From: CAZXIY01 sp964640935
GTDB lineage: Archaea; Thermoplasmatota; Thermoplasmata; Methanomassiliicoccales; Methanomethylophilaceae
DNA: 7,504 bases
Assembly (NCBI GenBank): GCA_964640935.1
Contig: CAZXIY010000057.1
Coordinates: 1-7,504 of the forward strand
Reading direction: 5' to 3'
Positions 1 through 6,404 of the stretch are shown in pieces. The position numbers and the translations under genes were made by a program. How positions within the stretch are numbered: the first letter of the stretch is position 1; each line of letters starts with the position of its first letter. A model generated the notes under the pieces. The model saw only the letters and a program-made list of their open reading frames with translations. It was not told the origin of the DNA and searched no databases.

Positions 1-96
1 AAAGGATACGAGGGTAACAAGCGCTCGTACAAGAACGGCGGTGCCCTCGGATACAGGGGCGAAGCGATCAACGATCTCATCGCCAGGATGCTGTAG
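1..96 (+). CDS. rpl30: Large ribosomal subunit protein uL30, C-terminal fragment
   Basis: The window opens inside a reading frame that ends with TAG at 94-96. The 31 visible residues end in a GYRGEAINDLIARML tail preceded by a KNGGALGYRG-like stretch. This resembles the C-terminus of archaeal uL30, in which a GG.LGYRG segment precedes the final helix. uL30 binds 23S rRNA in the large subunit. The next gene, uL15, follows after 8 bases, which is the usual archaeal order uL30-uL15-SecY and supports the call. The N-terminal part lies outside the window. The TAG stop is notable only if the organism decodes UAG as pyrrolysine, which the window cannot show. Confidence 0.85.
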   Translation, partial: KGYEGNKRSYKNGGALGYRGEAINDLIARML

Positions 97-104
97 GTGA
101 GAAC

Positions 105-563
105 ATGCCAAGCAGAACCAGAAAATTCAGAGGACTGAGGACGCACGGACGCGGAAAGAAATCCGGCAGAGGAGCCGGTATCACAGGCGGACGCGGCAAT
201 GCCGGTCTCGGAAAGACCAAGAAGATACAGATGCTGAAGTACGATAGATTCCACTTCGGACACTATGGCTTTAAGAGACCGCAGGGCACTGTCTGTGCGA
301 ACAGCACACTCAACGTCAGTGAACTCGAAGAGCAGTTGGATCGTTTCGTATCGCTCGGATTCGCAAAGAAAGAGGGCGACGCGTACGATGTCGATCTCAC
401 GGAAGCGGGCATCGACAAATTGCTGGGCACCGGGGACATCACCTCCAAAGTGAACGTCACGGTATCCCAGGTCTCCGCGAAAGCGTGCGAGAAGATCAAG
501 GCAGCCGGCGGATCGGTCGTCGGCTGCTGTGACGACTCCGAAGGATCGGTCGAAGAAGAGTGA
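105..563 (+). CDS. rpl15: Large ribosomal subunit protein uL15
   Basis: This 152-residue protein has the archaeal/eukaryotic uL15 signature. An extremely basic Gly/Arg/Lys-rich N-terminal extension (residues 1-40, including RTHGRGKKSGRGAG and GGRGNAGL) threads into 23S rRNA. A globular C-terminal domain follows (about 68-140), with the typical AGG near residues 134-136 and a short acidic tail (SEGSVEEE). Its role is assembly and stabilisation of the large subunit. The start is supported by an AGGTGA Shine-Dalgarno at 95-100, which overlaps the uL30 stop, 4 bases before ATG. Length is normal for archaeal uL15. It lies between uL30 and SecY and is presumably cotranscribed with both. Confidence 0.96.
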   Translation: MPSRTRKFRGLRTHGRGKKSGRGAGITGGRGNAGLGKTKKIQMLKYDRFHFGHYGFKRPQGTVCANSTLNVSELEEQLDRFVSLGFAKKEGDAYDVDLTEAGIDKLLGTGDITSKVNVTVSQVSAKACEKIKAAGGSVVGCCDDSEGSVEEE

Positions 564-582
564 GCTGAGGAGCTAGAGAGAA

Positions 583-2124
583 ATGGCAGAAGAGACAAAA
601 AGCCTGTTGTATAGGGTAAAGCCCCTTTCCGACAGGCTACCCGCCGTCAAACGTCCTGAAGGGCACGTGCACTTCAGGACCAAGATGCTATGGGTCGTTG
701 TGATATTGGTCATCTACTTCGTGATGACCAACATCTACGTATACGGACTCGATCAATCCAAGTCGCTCGACCTGTTCGCCCAGTACAGGACGATCATGGC
801 CGGAGCGTCTGGTTCTCTACTACAACTCGGTATCGGACCGATAGTCACTGCATCCATCATAATGCAGCTGTTCGTCGGTGCGAAAATCATAAAGCTCGAC
901 CTTACGAACAAAGAAGACAAAGGATGCTACCAGTCGGTCCTTAAACTGCTGGTCATCGTGATGATACTGTTCGAAGCAGTGCCTCAGGTATTCGGTTACC
1001 TGGTACCTTCGTCCTCATTCACGAGCGCAGTGGGACTCGGCGGTGCGAGGGCCCTGATCATACTCCAGATCGCATTGGGATCATATATCGTGTTCCTGAT
1101 GGATGAGGTGATCTCCAAGTGGGGTATCGGAAGCGGTATCTCGCTGTTCATCGCGGCAGGTGTCGCAGAGGCGCTGTTCACAGGTACTCTAAACTGGAAC
1201 GTCGTCACTACTGGCACAGCGATGAGCCTCTCGAATCCGCCGGCTGGTACGATCCCGAAGGTCATCTACATACTGACTACATGCAGCCCGGAGGAGCTGG
1301 CGAACTACGGATATGAACTCATGTTCCTAGGATCGCCGAACCCCCTGATCGCATTGCTAGGCACTCTGGCGATCTTCCTGGTCGTTGCATACCTAGAATC
1401 GACTCGTATCGAACTGCCTCTATCCCATGGTAATGCCAGGGGTGCCAGAGGCAGATATCCGATCAAGCTGATCTACGCAAGCAATATACCGGTCATCCTG
1501 ATGTCGGCGCTGCTGGCGAACATAAGCATGTTCGCGTTGCTGTTCTACAGCAACGACTTCCTCAGTCAGATACCCCTGATCGGACACAACTCTGCTCTGG
1601 GATACTTCGAGGAGGGCAGTACGCAGGCAGCAGGCGGTCTGGCGTGGTATCTATCTGCCCCGTCGGGTCTATCGTCATGGCTAATACCCATACTAGATCC
1701 GTCGACTAGCGGGAACATACATACGCCGCTGATGAACCTGATGCATGTGCTGATCTACATGTCGATCATGATACTGGGTTCGGTGCTATTCGCCAAGTTC
1801 TGGGTTGAAACAACGAACATGGGGCCGAAAGCGGTCGCCACACAGATCCAGAAGAGCGGTATGCAGATACCCGGATTCCGTCGCGATCCGCGTGTGCTAG
1901 AACGTGTACTGGAAAGGTACATCCCGGCGGTCACTGTACTGTCGGGTGCCCTGGTAGGTGCACTGGCGGCATTCGCAGATCTGGTCGGAACGACAGGGAA
2001 CGCAAGCGGAACAGGAGTTCTGCTTACGGTCGGTATCCTCATTCACTTCTATGAAGCGATGGGACGCGAACAGATGATGGAGATGAACCCAGTACTGAGG
2101 GGATTCTTCGGAGGAGGAGAGTAA
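583..2124 (+). CDS. secY: Protein translocase subunit SecY (Sec61 alpha)
   Basis: This 513-residue protein forms the channel for protein export and membrane insertion, together with SecE and Sec61beta. Ten membrane segments can be placed by hydrophobicity: about 35-56, 79-100 (preceded by the plug region at 66-78), 118-142, 152-172, 182-200, 254-272, 297-322, 382-405, 445-468 and 475-492. Family motifs include GIGSGISLFI (181-190), the basic cytosolic ribosome-binding loop between helices 6 and 7 (SHGNARGARGRYP, 281-293), SNIPVIL (300-306), and the C-terminal MNPVLRGFFGG. GGAG at 569-572 lies 10 bases before the ATG. The protein exceeds the roughly 430-490 residues common in archaea because of longer external loops after helices 5 and 7. 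Transcription continues into the DUF106 insertase gene. Confidence 0.97.
   Translation: MAEETKSLLYRVKPLSDRLPAVKRPEGHVHFRTKMLWVVVILVIYFVMTNIYVYGLDQSKSLDLFAQYRTIMAGASGSLLQLGIGPIVTASIIMQLFVGAKIIKLDLTNKEDKGCYQSVLKLLVIVMILFEAVPQVFGYLVPSSSFTSAVGLGGARALIILQIALGSYIVFLMDEVISKWGIGSGISLFIAAGVAEALFTGTLNWNVVTTGTAMSLSNPPAGTIPKVIYILTTCSPEELANYGYELMFLGSPNPLIALLGTLAIFLVVAYLESTRIELPLSHGNARGARGRYPIKLIYASNIPVILMSALLANISMFALLFYSNDFLSQIPLIGHNSALGYFEEGSTQAAGGLAWYLSAPSGLSSWLIPILDPSTSGNIHTPLMNLMHVLIYMSIMILGSVLFAKFWVETTNMGPKAVATQIQKSGMQIPGFRRDPRVLERVLERYIPAVTVLSGALVGALAAFADLVGTTGNASGTGVLLTVGILIHFYEAMGREQMMEMNPVLRGFFGGGE
2110..2119 (+). promoter_or_regulatory. Shine-Dalgarno for the DUF106 gene, inside the end of secY
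   Basis: The run GGAGGAGGAG also encodes the Gly-Gly-Glu end of SecY. It lies 9 bases upstream of the ATG at 2129 and matches the archaeal anti-Shine-Dalgarno. It is the strongest ribosome binding site in the window. It fixes the DUF106 start and suggests tight translational linkage of the translocase and the insertase. Confidence 0.75.
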
Positions 2125-2128
2125 GACT

Positions 2129-2836
2129 ATGGGAGAACCAGGCGGACAACAGCCCCCAACACCCGAAACAATGAAAATGCCGAGCATGTGGCCAATGCTG
2201 ATCGCAATGGTCATGATCATGGGTCTATACATGATCGACGGCAGCGGTAACGAGCACCGTATCGGTTCGGTCCTGAACTATGTGTTCAGCTTCATCGATT
2301 TCGGCGGTCAGTACCCTGTCTTGACCCTGATGCTGATGGGCGCGATAATGATCGCGCTCAGCTCTGTCGTAAGGACGTTGCTGACGGACACGATAGAACA
2401 GCAGAAGGCCCAGGAGTTCAACTCGGCATTCCAGAAGGAATTGCGCCAGGCGAGGATCGAGAACAACCTGTACAAAGTGAAGAAGCTGATGGACATGCAG
2501 CCTGTAATGATGCAGAAGAGCATGGAATCCAGCAACCAGATGATGAAGGTCATGCCTGTAACCATGATCATCGTCATCCCGATCTTCCTATGGGTCAGGT
2601 ACTTCGTCGATGTCACACTGGTCGCGGCCGGCACTCAGGTGATAGGGGTCCCGTGGTCGTTGTTAGCCGCCGGCGGCGGCGTCAACCTCATGCAGGTGTT
2701 CTGGTTCATACCAGCCTGGATCCTGGTCTACTCCTTGATCAGCATCCCGATCGGCCAAGTGATAACGAGGATCGTCAGGATGTATCAGTTCAAGAAGCGT
2801 CTCAAAGAGATAGAGTCAGCGGCTGAGGTAGCATGA
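2129..2836 (+). CDS. EMC3/TMCO1-type membrane insertase (DUF106, Oxa1/YidC superfamily)
   Basis: This 235-residue membrane protein belongs, by context and architecture, to the archaeal DUF106 proteins. Those are relatives of YidC/Oxa1 and eukaryotic EMC3, GET1 and TMCO1, which insert membrane proteins. It has a Gly/Pro/Gln-rich N-terminus, a hydrophobic segment at about 18-36, a helix at 63-84, and a charged coiled-coil hairpin at about 88-135 rich in Lys, Glu, Gln and Met. Membrane segments follow at about 140-160 and 186-208, then a basic cytosolic tail. The cytosolic coiled coil between the first and second core helices is the family hallmark. It follows SecY by 4 bases and overlaps CMP kinase by an ATGA. 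The Met-rich stretch (126-142) resembles substrate- or ribosome-contacting surfaces in the family, but that is inference. Confidence 0.88.
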   Translation: MGEPGGQQPPTPETMKMPSMWPMLIAMVMIMGLYMIDGSGNEHRIGSVLNYVFSFIDFGGQYPVLTLMLMGAIMIALSSVVRTLLTDTIEQQKAQEFNSAFQKELRQARIENNLYKVKKLMDMQPVMMQKSMESSNQMMKVMPVTMIIVIPIFLWVRYFVDVTLVAAGTQVIGVPWSLLAAGGGVNLMQVFWFIPAWILVYSLISIPIGQVITRIVRMYQFKKRLKEIESAAEVA

Positions 2837-3369
2837 GAATAACAATCAGTGGTCCTCCCGGTTCCGGGAAGACCACTGTCTGCAAGAAGCTCTCTGAAGC
2901 ACTGGGCCTGAAGGCCGTGGTCTTCGGCAACGTATTCAGAGAGCTTGCTGCAGAGAAACACCTTACACTTTCTGAATTAGGTGACTTGGCGGAGAAGGAT
3001 CCGGCGATCGATCACGATATCGACAACCGCATCCTGGATGTCGCGAGAGCCAACGAAGATATCATTTTGGAGTCGCGTCTTTCGGCGTACATGCTCTCCA
3101 GGAACGGCATACCGGCCTTCAAAGTCTATTTGTATGCGAGTCCTGAGATCCGTATGTCGCGTATCGGGAATCGCGAAGGATCCGCGGTGGAGGTCGCCAC
3201 CAAGGAGACTTTGGACCGTCAGGCATCAGAGGCTAAACGTTATATGAAATACTACGGCATAAACGTAGATGACATGAGCGTTTACGATCTGATCGTCAAC
3301 ACCGACGGCCTGGACCCAGACGGAGTCCTCAATGCGATACTCGATGCGATAGGGGGACGCAAGTGTTAG
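2833..3369 (+). CDS. cmk: Archaeal cytidylate (CMP/dCMP) kinase
   Basis: This 178-residue cytosolic P-loop kinase transfers phosphate from ATP to CMP or dCMP in pyrimidine nucleotide salvage and synthesis. Walker A is GPPGSGKTT at residues 7-15. A substrate-binding FGNVFRELA segment spans 31-39, an acidic DPAIDHDID helix 56-64, an ESRLSAYM segment 80-87, and lid arginines lie around 107-114 (RMSRIGNR). Length matches archaeal Cmk (about 180). The start overlaps the upstream stop as ATGA, with GAGGT at 2825-2829 as ribosome binding site, so it is translationally coupled to the insertase gene. Its TAG stop overlaps the GTG of Cbf5. The substrate-binding segments differ somewhat from the SAG..FR and EGRL forms I recall for archaeal Cmk. 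A general adenylate kinase-like function cannot be excluded, but position and length favour Cmk. Confidence 0.88.
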   Translation: MRITISGPPGSGKTTVCKKLSEALGLKAVVFGNVFRELAAEKHLTLSELGDLAEKDPAIDHDIDNRILDVARANEDIILESRLSAYMLSRNGIPAFKVYLYASPEIRMSRIGNREGSAVEVATKETLDRQASEAKRYMKYYGINVDDMSVYDLIVNTDGLDPDGVLNAILDAIGGRKC

Positions 3370-4382
3370 TCAAGGATCCCAAGGCGATACCGGACAAATG
3401 GGGCAAGAGACCGTCCGACAGGTCTGTCGGCGAGCTTCTCGATGCAGGTGTCGTCGCTTTGGACAAACCCCGCGGCCCGACATCACATCAGGTCACATCC
3501 TGGGCACGCGATGCGTTGCATATCAAAAGGATAGGTCACGGCGGAACATTGGATCCATATGTGAGCGGGATACTTCCGCTATGCCTCGGAAAGGCAGTGA
3601 GACTTACCGATCTGGTACTTTCATCTGACAAGGAGTACATCTGCCTAATGACACTGCATCATGACAGGCCGGAGGCGAAGATACGTTCGGTCATGAGCGA
3701 GTTCGTCGGGAAGATATACCAGCTCCCGCCGGTCAGATCGTCGATAAAACGTCAGCTCAGGATAAGGACGATCAAATCGTTAGATATCCTGGAGATCGAG
3801 GGGAGGAAGATCGTTTTCAAGGTCGACTGCGATGCTGGCACATATGTCAGGACATTGTGTACGGACATAGGCGAAGCCCTCGGATGCGGAGCGAATATGA
3901 TGGAGCTCAGACGTCCGCGTTCCGGCAGGATGACCGAAGCGAATGCGGCAACGTTGCAGGACTTAACGGATGCATACATCTTTTGGCAGCAGAACGGACG
4001 CGAGGCATGGCTCCGTAGTCTGATCATGCCGATCGAGGTGCTCGTAGAGCCGCTTCCCAAGATAATAGTCAAAGCGACCGCCGTCGATGCTGTCTGCCAT
4101 GGGGCGGATCTCAGTATCAAAGGCGTGCATATGCTGGATGACGACATCCGCAAGAATGCTCTTGTGGCACTTATGACAGCCAGAGGCGAATTGATAGCTA
4201 TAGGCAAGATGTCGATGTCAAGCCAGAAGATAATGTCCACGGATCAGGGGATAGCCGTCGATGTCGAGAGGGTCATAATGAGTCCCGGCCACTATCCCAA
4301 GATGTGGAAATATTCTACGGATCTGGAAGATCTGCCGGCCGCGGACGAAGAGACATCCGATGGCAACGACTCCGAATGTTGA
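3363..4382 (+). CDS. cbf5: tRNA/rRNA pseudouridine synthase Cbf5 (archaeal TruB family, H/ACA RNP catalytic subunit)
   Basis: This 339-residue enzyme converts uridine to pseudouridine in rRNA, guided by H/ACA RNAs with Nop10, Gar1 and L7Ae. It may also form Psi55 in tRNA. An archaeal N-terminal extension leads into LDKPRGPTSH (33-42) and GHGGTLDP (58-65), with catalytic Asp64. Downstream are the KEY motif (Tyr91), QLPPVRSSIKR (120-130) and CDAGTYVRTLC (156-166), with the conserved Arg163. A C-terminal PUA domain (about 232-308, VDAVCHGADL) ends in SPGHYPKMWK and an acidic tail. Length is typical of Cbf5 and excludes the shorter bacterial TruB. The start is GTG, overlapping the cmk stop by 7 bases, with GGGGGA at 3353-3358 as a plausible ribosome site. 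The next in-frame ATG lies far inside the fold. Confidence 0.95.
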   Translation: MLVKDPKAIPDKWGKRPSDRSVGELLDAGVVALDKPRGPTSHQVTSWARDALHIKRIGHGGTLDPYVSGILPLCLGKAVRLTDLVLSSDKEYICLMTLHHDRPEAKIRSVMSEFVGKIYQLPPVRSSIKRQLRIRTIKSLDILEIEGRKIVFKVDCDAGTYVRTLCTDIGEALGCGANMMELRRPRSGRMTEANAATLQDLTDAYIFWQQNGREAWLRSLIMPIEVLVEPLPKIIVKATAVDAVCHGADLSIKGVHMLDDDIRKNALVALMTARGELIAIGKMSMSSQKIMSTDQGIAVDVERVIMSPGHYPKMWKYSTDLEDLPAADEETSDGNDSEC

Positions 4383-4398
4383 GTCGTATCTTCGTTTC

Positions 4399-4415
4399 GG
4401 AAAGATTGATATTTG
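4399..4415 (+). promoter_or_regulatory. Candidate TATA/BRE promoter for the METTL5-Csl4 group
   Basis: The 52-base gap after cbf5 contains an A-rich BRE-like GGAAAG followed by TTGATATTT (4406-4414). The centre of this box is about 25 bases before the GTG start at 4435, the normal archaeal distance from TATA box to transcription start. There is no Shine-Dalgarno before that GTG. Together this suggests a leaderless transcript beginning at or next to the start codon. The assignment rests on spacing and composition only; cotranscription with cbf5 remains possible. Confidence 0.4.
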
Positions 4416-4434
4416 ACATGACCTACTGTGTCTT

Positions 4435-5028
4435 GTGAAGAAGAAAGAGCTCGAGATGAAGTTGGCCCGGGTCGCTCCGTTCGTCGATCCTTCGCCTCAG
4501 CTGGAACAATATCCTACGCCTGCGGATATAGCGTCGGATATAATTTTCGCAGCATATGCCAACGGAGATGTTCTCGGTTCGACCGTCGCCGATCTTGGAT
4601 GCGGTACCGGCATATTTGCCATCGGGGCCAAACTGCTCGGGGCCGAGACCGTCCGCGGATACGACATATCCGGATCGGCGATCGGTATCGCGAAGAGGAA
4701 CGCGTCCGATCTCGGCGTCGATATATCGTTCACAGAATGCGATGTGTCAGATGTGAATGACAAGGCAGACACGGTCTTCATGAATCCGCCGTTCGGATGT
4801 CAGACCAGAAGGGCGGACAGGCCGTTCCTCGACAAGGCCATGGAGATGTCATCATCGGTATATTCGATACACATGGCGGGAACGATGGATTTCATCGACG
4901 AATACGTGTCATCGCACGGCAGGGAGGTCGTCTCACGCGCGACCTATAAGTATAATATCCCGCATACATTCTCATTCCACAGCAAGACAAAACAGTTGGT
5001 TGACATTGTTGCGGTCAACATAAGGTGA
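4435..5028 (+). CDS. METTL5-like rRNA adenine methyltransferase (COG2263-type)
   Basis: This 197-residue Rossmann-fold SAM-dependent methyltransferase has an N-terminal MKKKELEMKL helix. EQYPTP (24-29) follows, the conserved EQY.TP substrate loop of the METTL5/archaeal family. SAM motif I is DLGCGTG (53-59), the acidic residue of motif II is in GYDIS (75-79), the catalytic motif IV is NPPF (117-120), and a YNIPHTFSFHSK segment lies near 173-184. NPPF marks N6-adenine methyltransferases, and human METTL5 methylates one 18S adenine. The archaeal enzyme probably makes the matching m6A in 16S rRNA, which is inference. GTG is chosen as start because the family begins with this Lys-rich helix; the internal ATG at 4456 would cut it. 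No Shine-Dalgarno precedes it. Csl4 follows after 7 bases. Confidence 0.9.
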   Translation: MKKKELEMKLARVAPFVDPSPQLEQYPTPADIASDIIFAAYANGDVLGSTVADLGCGTGIFAIGAKLLGAETVRGYDISGSAIGIAKRNASDLGVDISFTECDVSDVNDKADTVFMNPPFGCQTRRADRPFLDKAMEMSSSVYSIHMAGTMDFIDEYVSSHGREVVSRATYKYNIPHTFSFHSKTKQLVDIVAVNIR

Positions 5029-5035
5029 ATTTCAA

Positions 5036-5599
5036 ATGAGTGATAAAAAAGAGGTATTTCCGGGAGATGAGGTCGCTGTTGAGGAAGAGTATCTGGCCTC
5101 CGACGGAACATTTGCAAAGAACGGGGTCGTTTACGCCTCGCAGATAGGTACGCTCCTCCTCGACGACGATGAGTGCGTCGCGAAGGTGATATCCCCGAAT
5201 CCCCCGAACATCCTGAAATCAGGGGACATAGTATACGCAGTGGTGGCCGACATAAGGAAGACCATGGCCACGGCGGATGTCATCGCCAAGGACGGTGTCG
5301 AGAGAGGCATTGGCAGCGAGACATACGCGACGATCCACGTATCGAAGATCTCTCCGGGCTACACGGACGATGTGTCCAGGGAGCTCAGGAGAGGCGACAT
5401 GATCAGGGCGATGGTAATAGGGGTGAAGCCGTCGCTTCAGCTTTCGACGAAGGACACGCATCTCGGTGTGATACGCTCGCTCTGCGGAAGATGCAAGACG
5501 GAATTGGTCAAGAAGGGCAACGGACAGCTTTATTGCAAGAAGTGCGAGCGTTCGATGCCGAGGAAGCTCGCCGATGATTACGGCGACGTCGTGATCTGA
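5036..5599 (+). CDS. csl4: Exosome cap subunit Csl4
   Basis: This 187-residue RNA-binding cap protein of the archaeal exosome sits on the Rrp41/Rrp42 ring and helps recruit RNA and DnaG for 3'-to-5' degradation and tailing. Three Csl4 domains are visible. The N-terminal beta domain (about 6-55) has the family FPGDEVAVEEEYLASDGTF-like opening. The S1 domain (about 60-140) includes ATIHVSKISPGY. The C-terminal zinc ribbon carries Cys150-x2-Cys153 and Cys167-x2-Cys170. Length matches archaeal Csl4 (about 180-190). AGGTGA at 5023-5028, overlapping the upstream stop, sits 7 bases before ATG and supports the start. It shares a transcript with the METTL5-like gene and with the small gene starting 3 bases later. 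Confidence 0.95.
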   Translation: MSDKKEVFPGDEVAVEEEYLASDGTFAKNGVVYASQIGTLLLDDDECVAKVISPNPPNILKSGDIVYAVVADIRKTMATADVIAKDGVERGIGSETYATIHVSKISPGYTDDVSRELRRGDMIRAMVIGVKPSLQLSTKDTHLGVIRSLCGRCKTELVKKGNGQLYCKKCERSMPRKLADDYGDVVI

Positions 5600-5601
5600 A
5601 T

Positions 5602-5781
5602 ATGACACCCGAGAAAGAAATAGAGATGCAGATGGAGATCGATGCCCTCAAGGCAGAGGTCAAAGGATTGAAGGATTTCGTTCGCGTGCTCTACAGTATG
5701 ATCACCGACGATGACGGCGAAGAAGAATACGATGCCGCCGATTTCGAAGGCGGCATAGAAGTCGGAAGATTCAACACATGA
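5602..5781 (+). CDS. Small acidic coiled-coil protein of unknown function (59 aa)
   Basis: This frame begins at ATG 5602, 2 bases after the Csl4 stop, and ends with TGA 5779-5781, which overlaps the ATG of the ThiI-like gene as ATGA. It encodes 59 residues. A Glu/Lys heptad-like helix (about 3-33: EKEIEMQMEIDALKAEVKGL and onward) is followed by an acidic segment DDDGEEEYDAAD (36-47) and a short tail ending GRFNT. About 17 acidic against 6 basic residues give a strong net negative charge. There is no signal peptide, membrane segment or metal motif. The perfect fit into the gap with stop/start overlap, and codon use like its neighbours, argue that it is real. I do not recognise the family. Coiled-coil pairing with itself or a neighbour product is inference. 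Confidence 0.75.
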   Translation: MTPEKEIEMQMEIDALKAEVKGLKDFVRVLYSMITDDDGEEEYDAADFEGGIEVGRFNT

Positions 5782-6404
5782 GATTAGTCGCTCTGCTCTC
5801 GGGCGGCATAGACTCGCCGGTCGCCGCTTATGTCATGTCTCAGGTCGGAGCGGACGTGCTCCTTCTTCACATGGACAACGGTCCTTTTTCAGATGGTAAA
5901 GAGGCGGCCAAGGTGATCTCGATCGCGGAACAGCTGGAGAAGGTCACCGGCAGGGAGTTCCCGGTCTACAAGGCCGATCACGGAAACAGCCAGGAATCGA
6001 TAAAGAAGAACTGCGACAACGCTTATCAATGCGTCCTCTGCAAAAGGGTGATGCAGCATGTCGCAAAAAAATTCGCCAAGAGGAACGGATGTTCCGGGAT
6101 AATAATGGGCGATTCGCTCGGTCAGGTGGCCTCGCAGACGCTGAGGAACATCAGGGCAGAGGGCCAGGGTCTGGATTTTCCCATTGTCAGACCGCTTATC
6201 GGAATGGACAAGCTCGAGATAATATCGGTGGCAGAGAAGATCGGGACGTATGACATCTCGATAATCCAGACAAAAGGATGCTCCGCCGTGCCTATAAGGC
6301 CGATAACGGAGGCGAGGCCCGATAAGGTCATGGAACTCCAGTCGAAGCTGGATTTCGCGAAGATCGTCTCGGACTCCGCCGATTCGGCAGTGCGTATTCA
6401 CTGA
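5778..6404 (+). CDS. ThiI-like PP-loop tRNA sulfurtransferase, lacking THUMP domain
   Basis: This 208-residue protein corresponds to the C-terminal PP-loop (adenylating) domain of ThiI, which activates tRNA U8 and replaces its oxygen with sulfur to give 4-thiouridine. The ATP-binding SGGIDSP motif is at residues 8-14. The ThiI-specific GDSLGQVASQTLRN is at 111-124 and FPIVRPLIGMDKLEI at 134-148. Cys85-x2-Cys88 matches the CxxC used by archaeal ThiI. A third cysteine, Cys168, lies in KGCSAVP; the C-x2-C...C set could act in persulfide chemistry or hold an iron-sulfur cluster. Full-length ThiI (about 380-480) starts with ferredoxin-like and THUMP domains that bind tRNA; none precede this frame. 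It is coupled to the small acidic gene by ATGA. The substrate could therefore differ from tRNA U8. Confidence 0.82.
   Translation: MRLVALLSGGIDSPVAAYVMSQVGADVLLLHMDNGPFSDGKEAAKVISIAEQLEKVTGREFPVYKADHGNSQESIKKNCDNAYQCVLCKRVMQHVAKKFAKRNGCSGIIMGDSLGQVASQTLRNIRAEGQGLDFPIVRPLIGMDKLEIISVAEKIGTYDISIIQTKGCSAVPIRPITEARPDKVMELQSKLDFAKIVSDSADSAVRIH

Noticed and set aside
1755..2232. - strand frames of 95 and 111 codons inside secY
   Set aside because: The + strand frame is unmistakably SecY through its motifs to the C-terminus. These are antisense shadows rich in Ser, Arg and Thr.
3752..4240. A 162-codon - strand frame opposite cbf5
   Set aside because: It is antisense to the catalytic and PUA parts of Cbf5, and its length is explained by codon bias in the real gene.
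4383..4434. The gap after cbf5 as an intrinsic terminator
   Set aside because: No hairpin and no U run longer than three is present, so I could support only a promoter-like element.
4428..4760. An alternative + frame starting at GTG 4428, just before the methyltransferase start
   Set aside because: Its product is Arg/Cys/Ser-rich without a fold pattern, while the frame from 4435 carries EQYPTP, DLGCGTG and NPPF.
5219..5608. A 129-codon - strand frame opposite csl4
   Set aside because: It is fully antisense to Csl4, whose domains and zinc-ribbon cysteines are clear. It shows no recognisable motif of its own.
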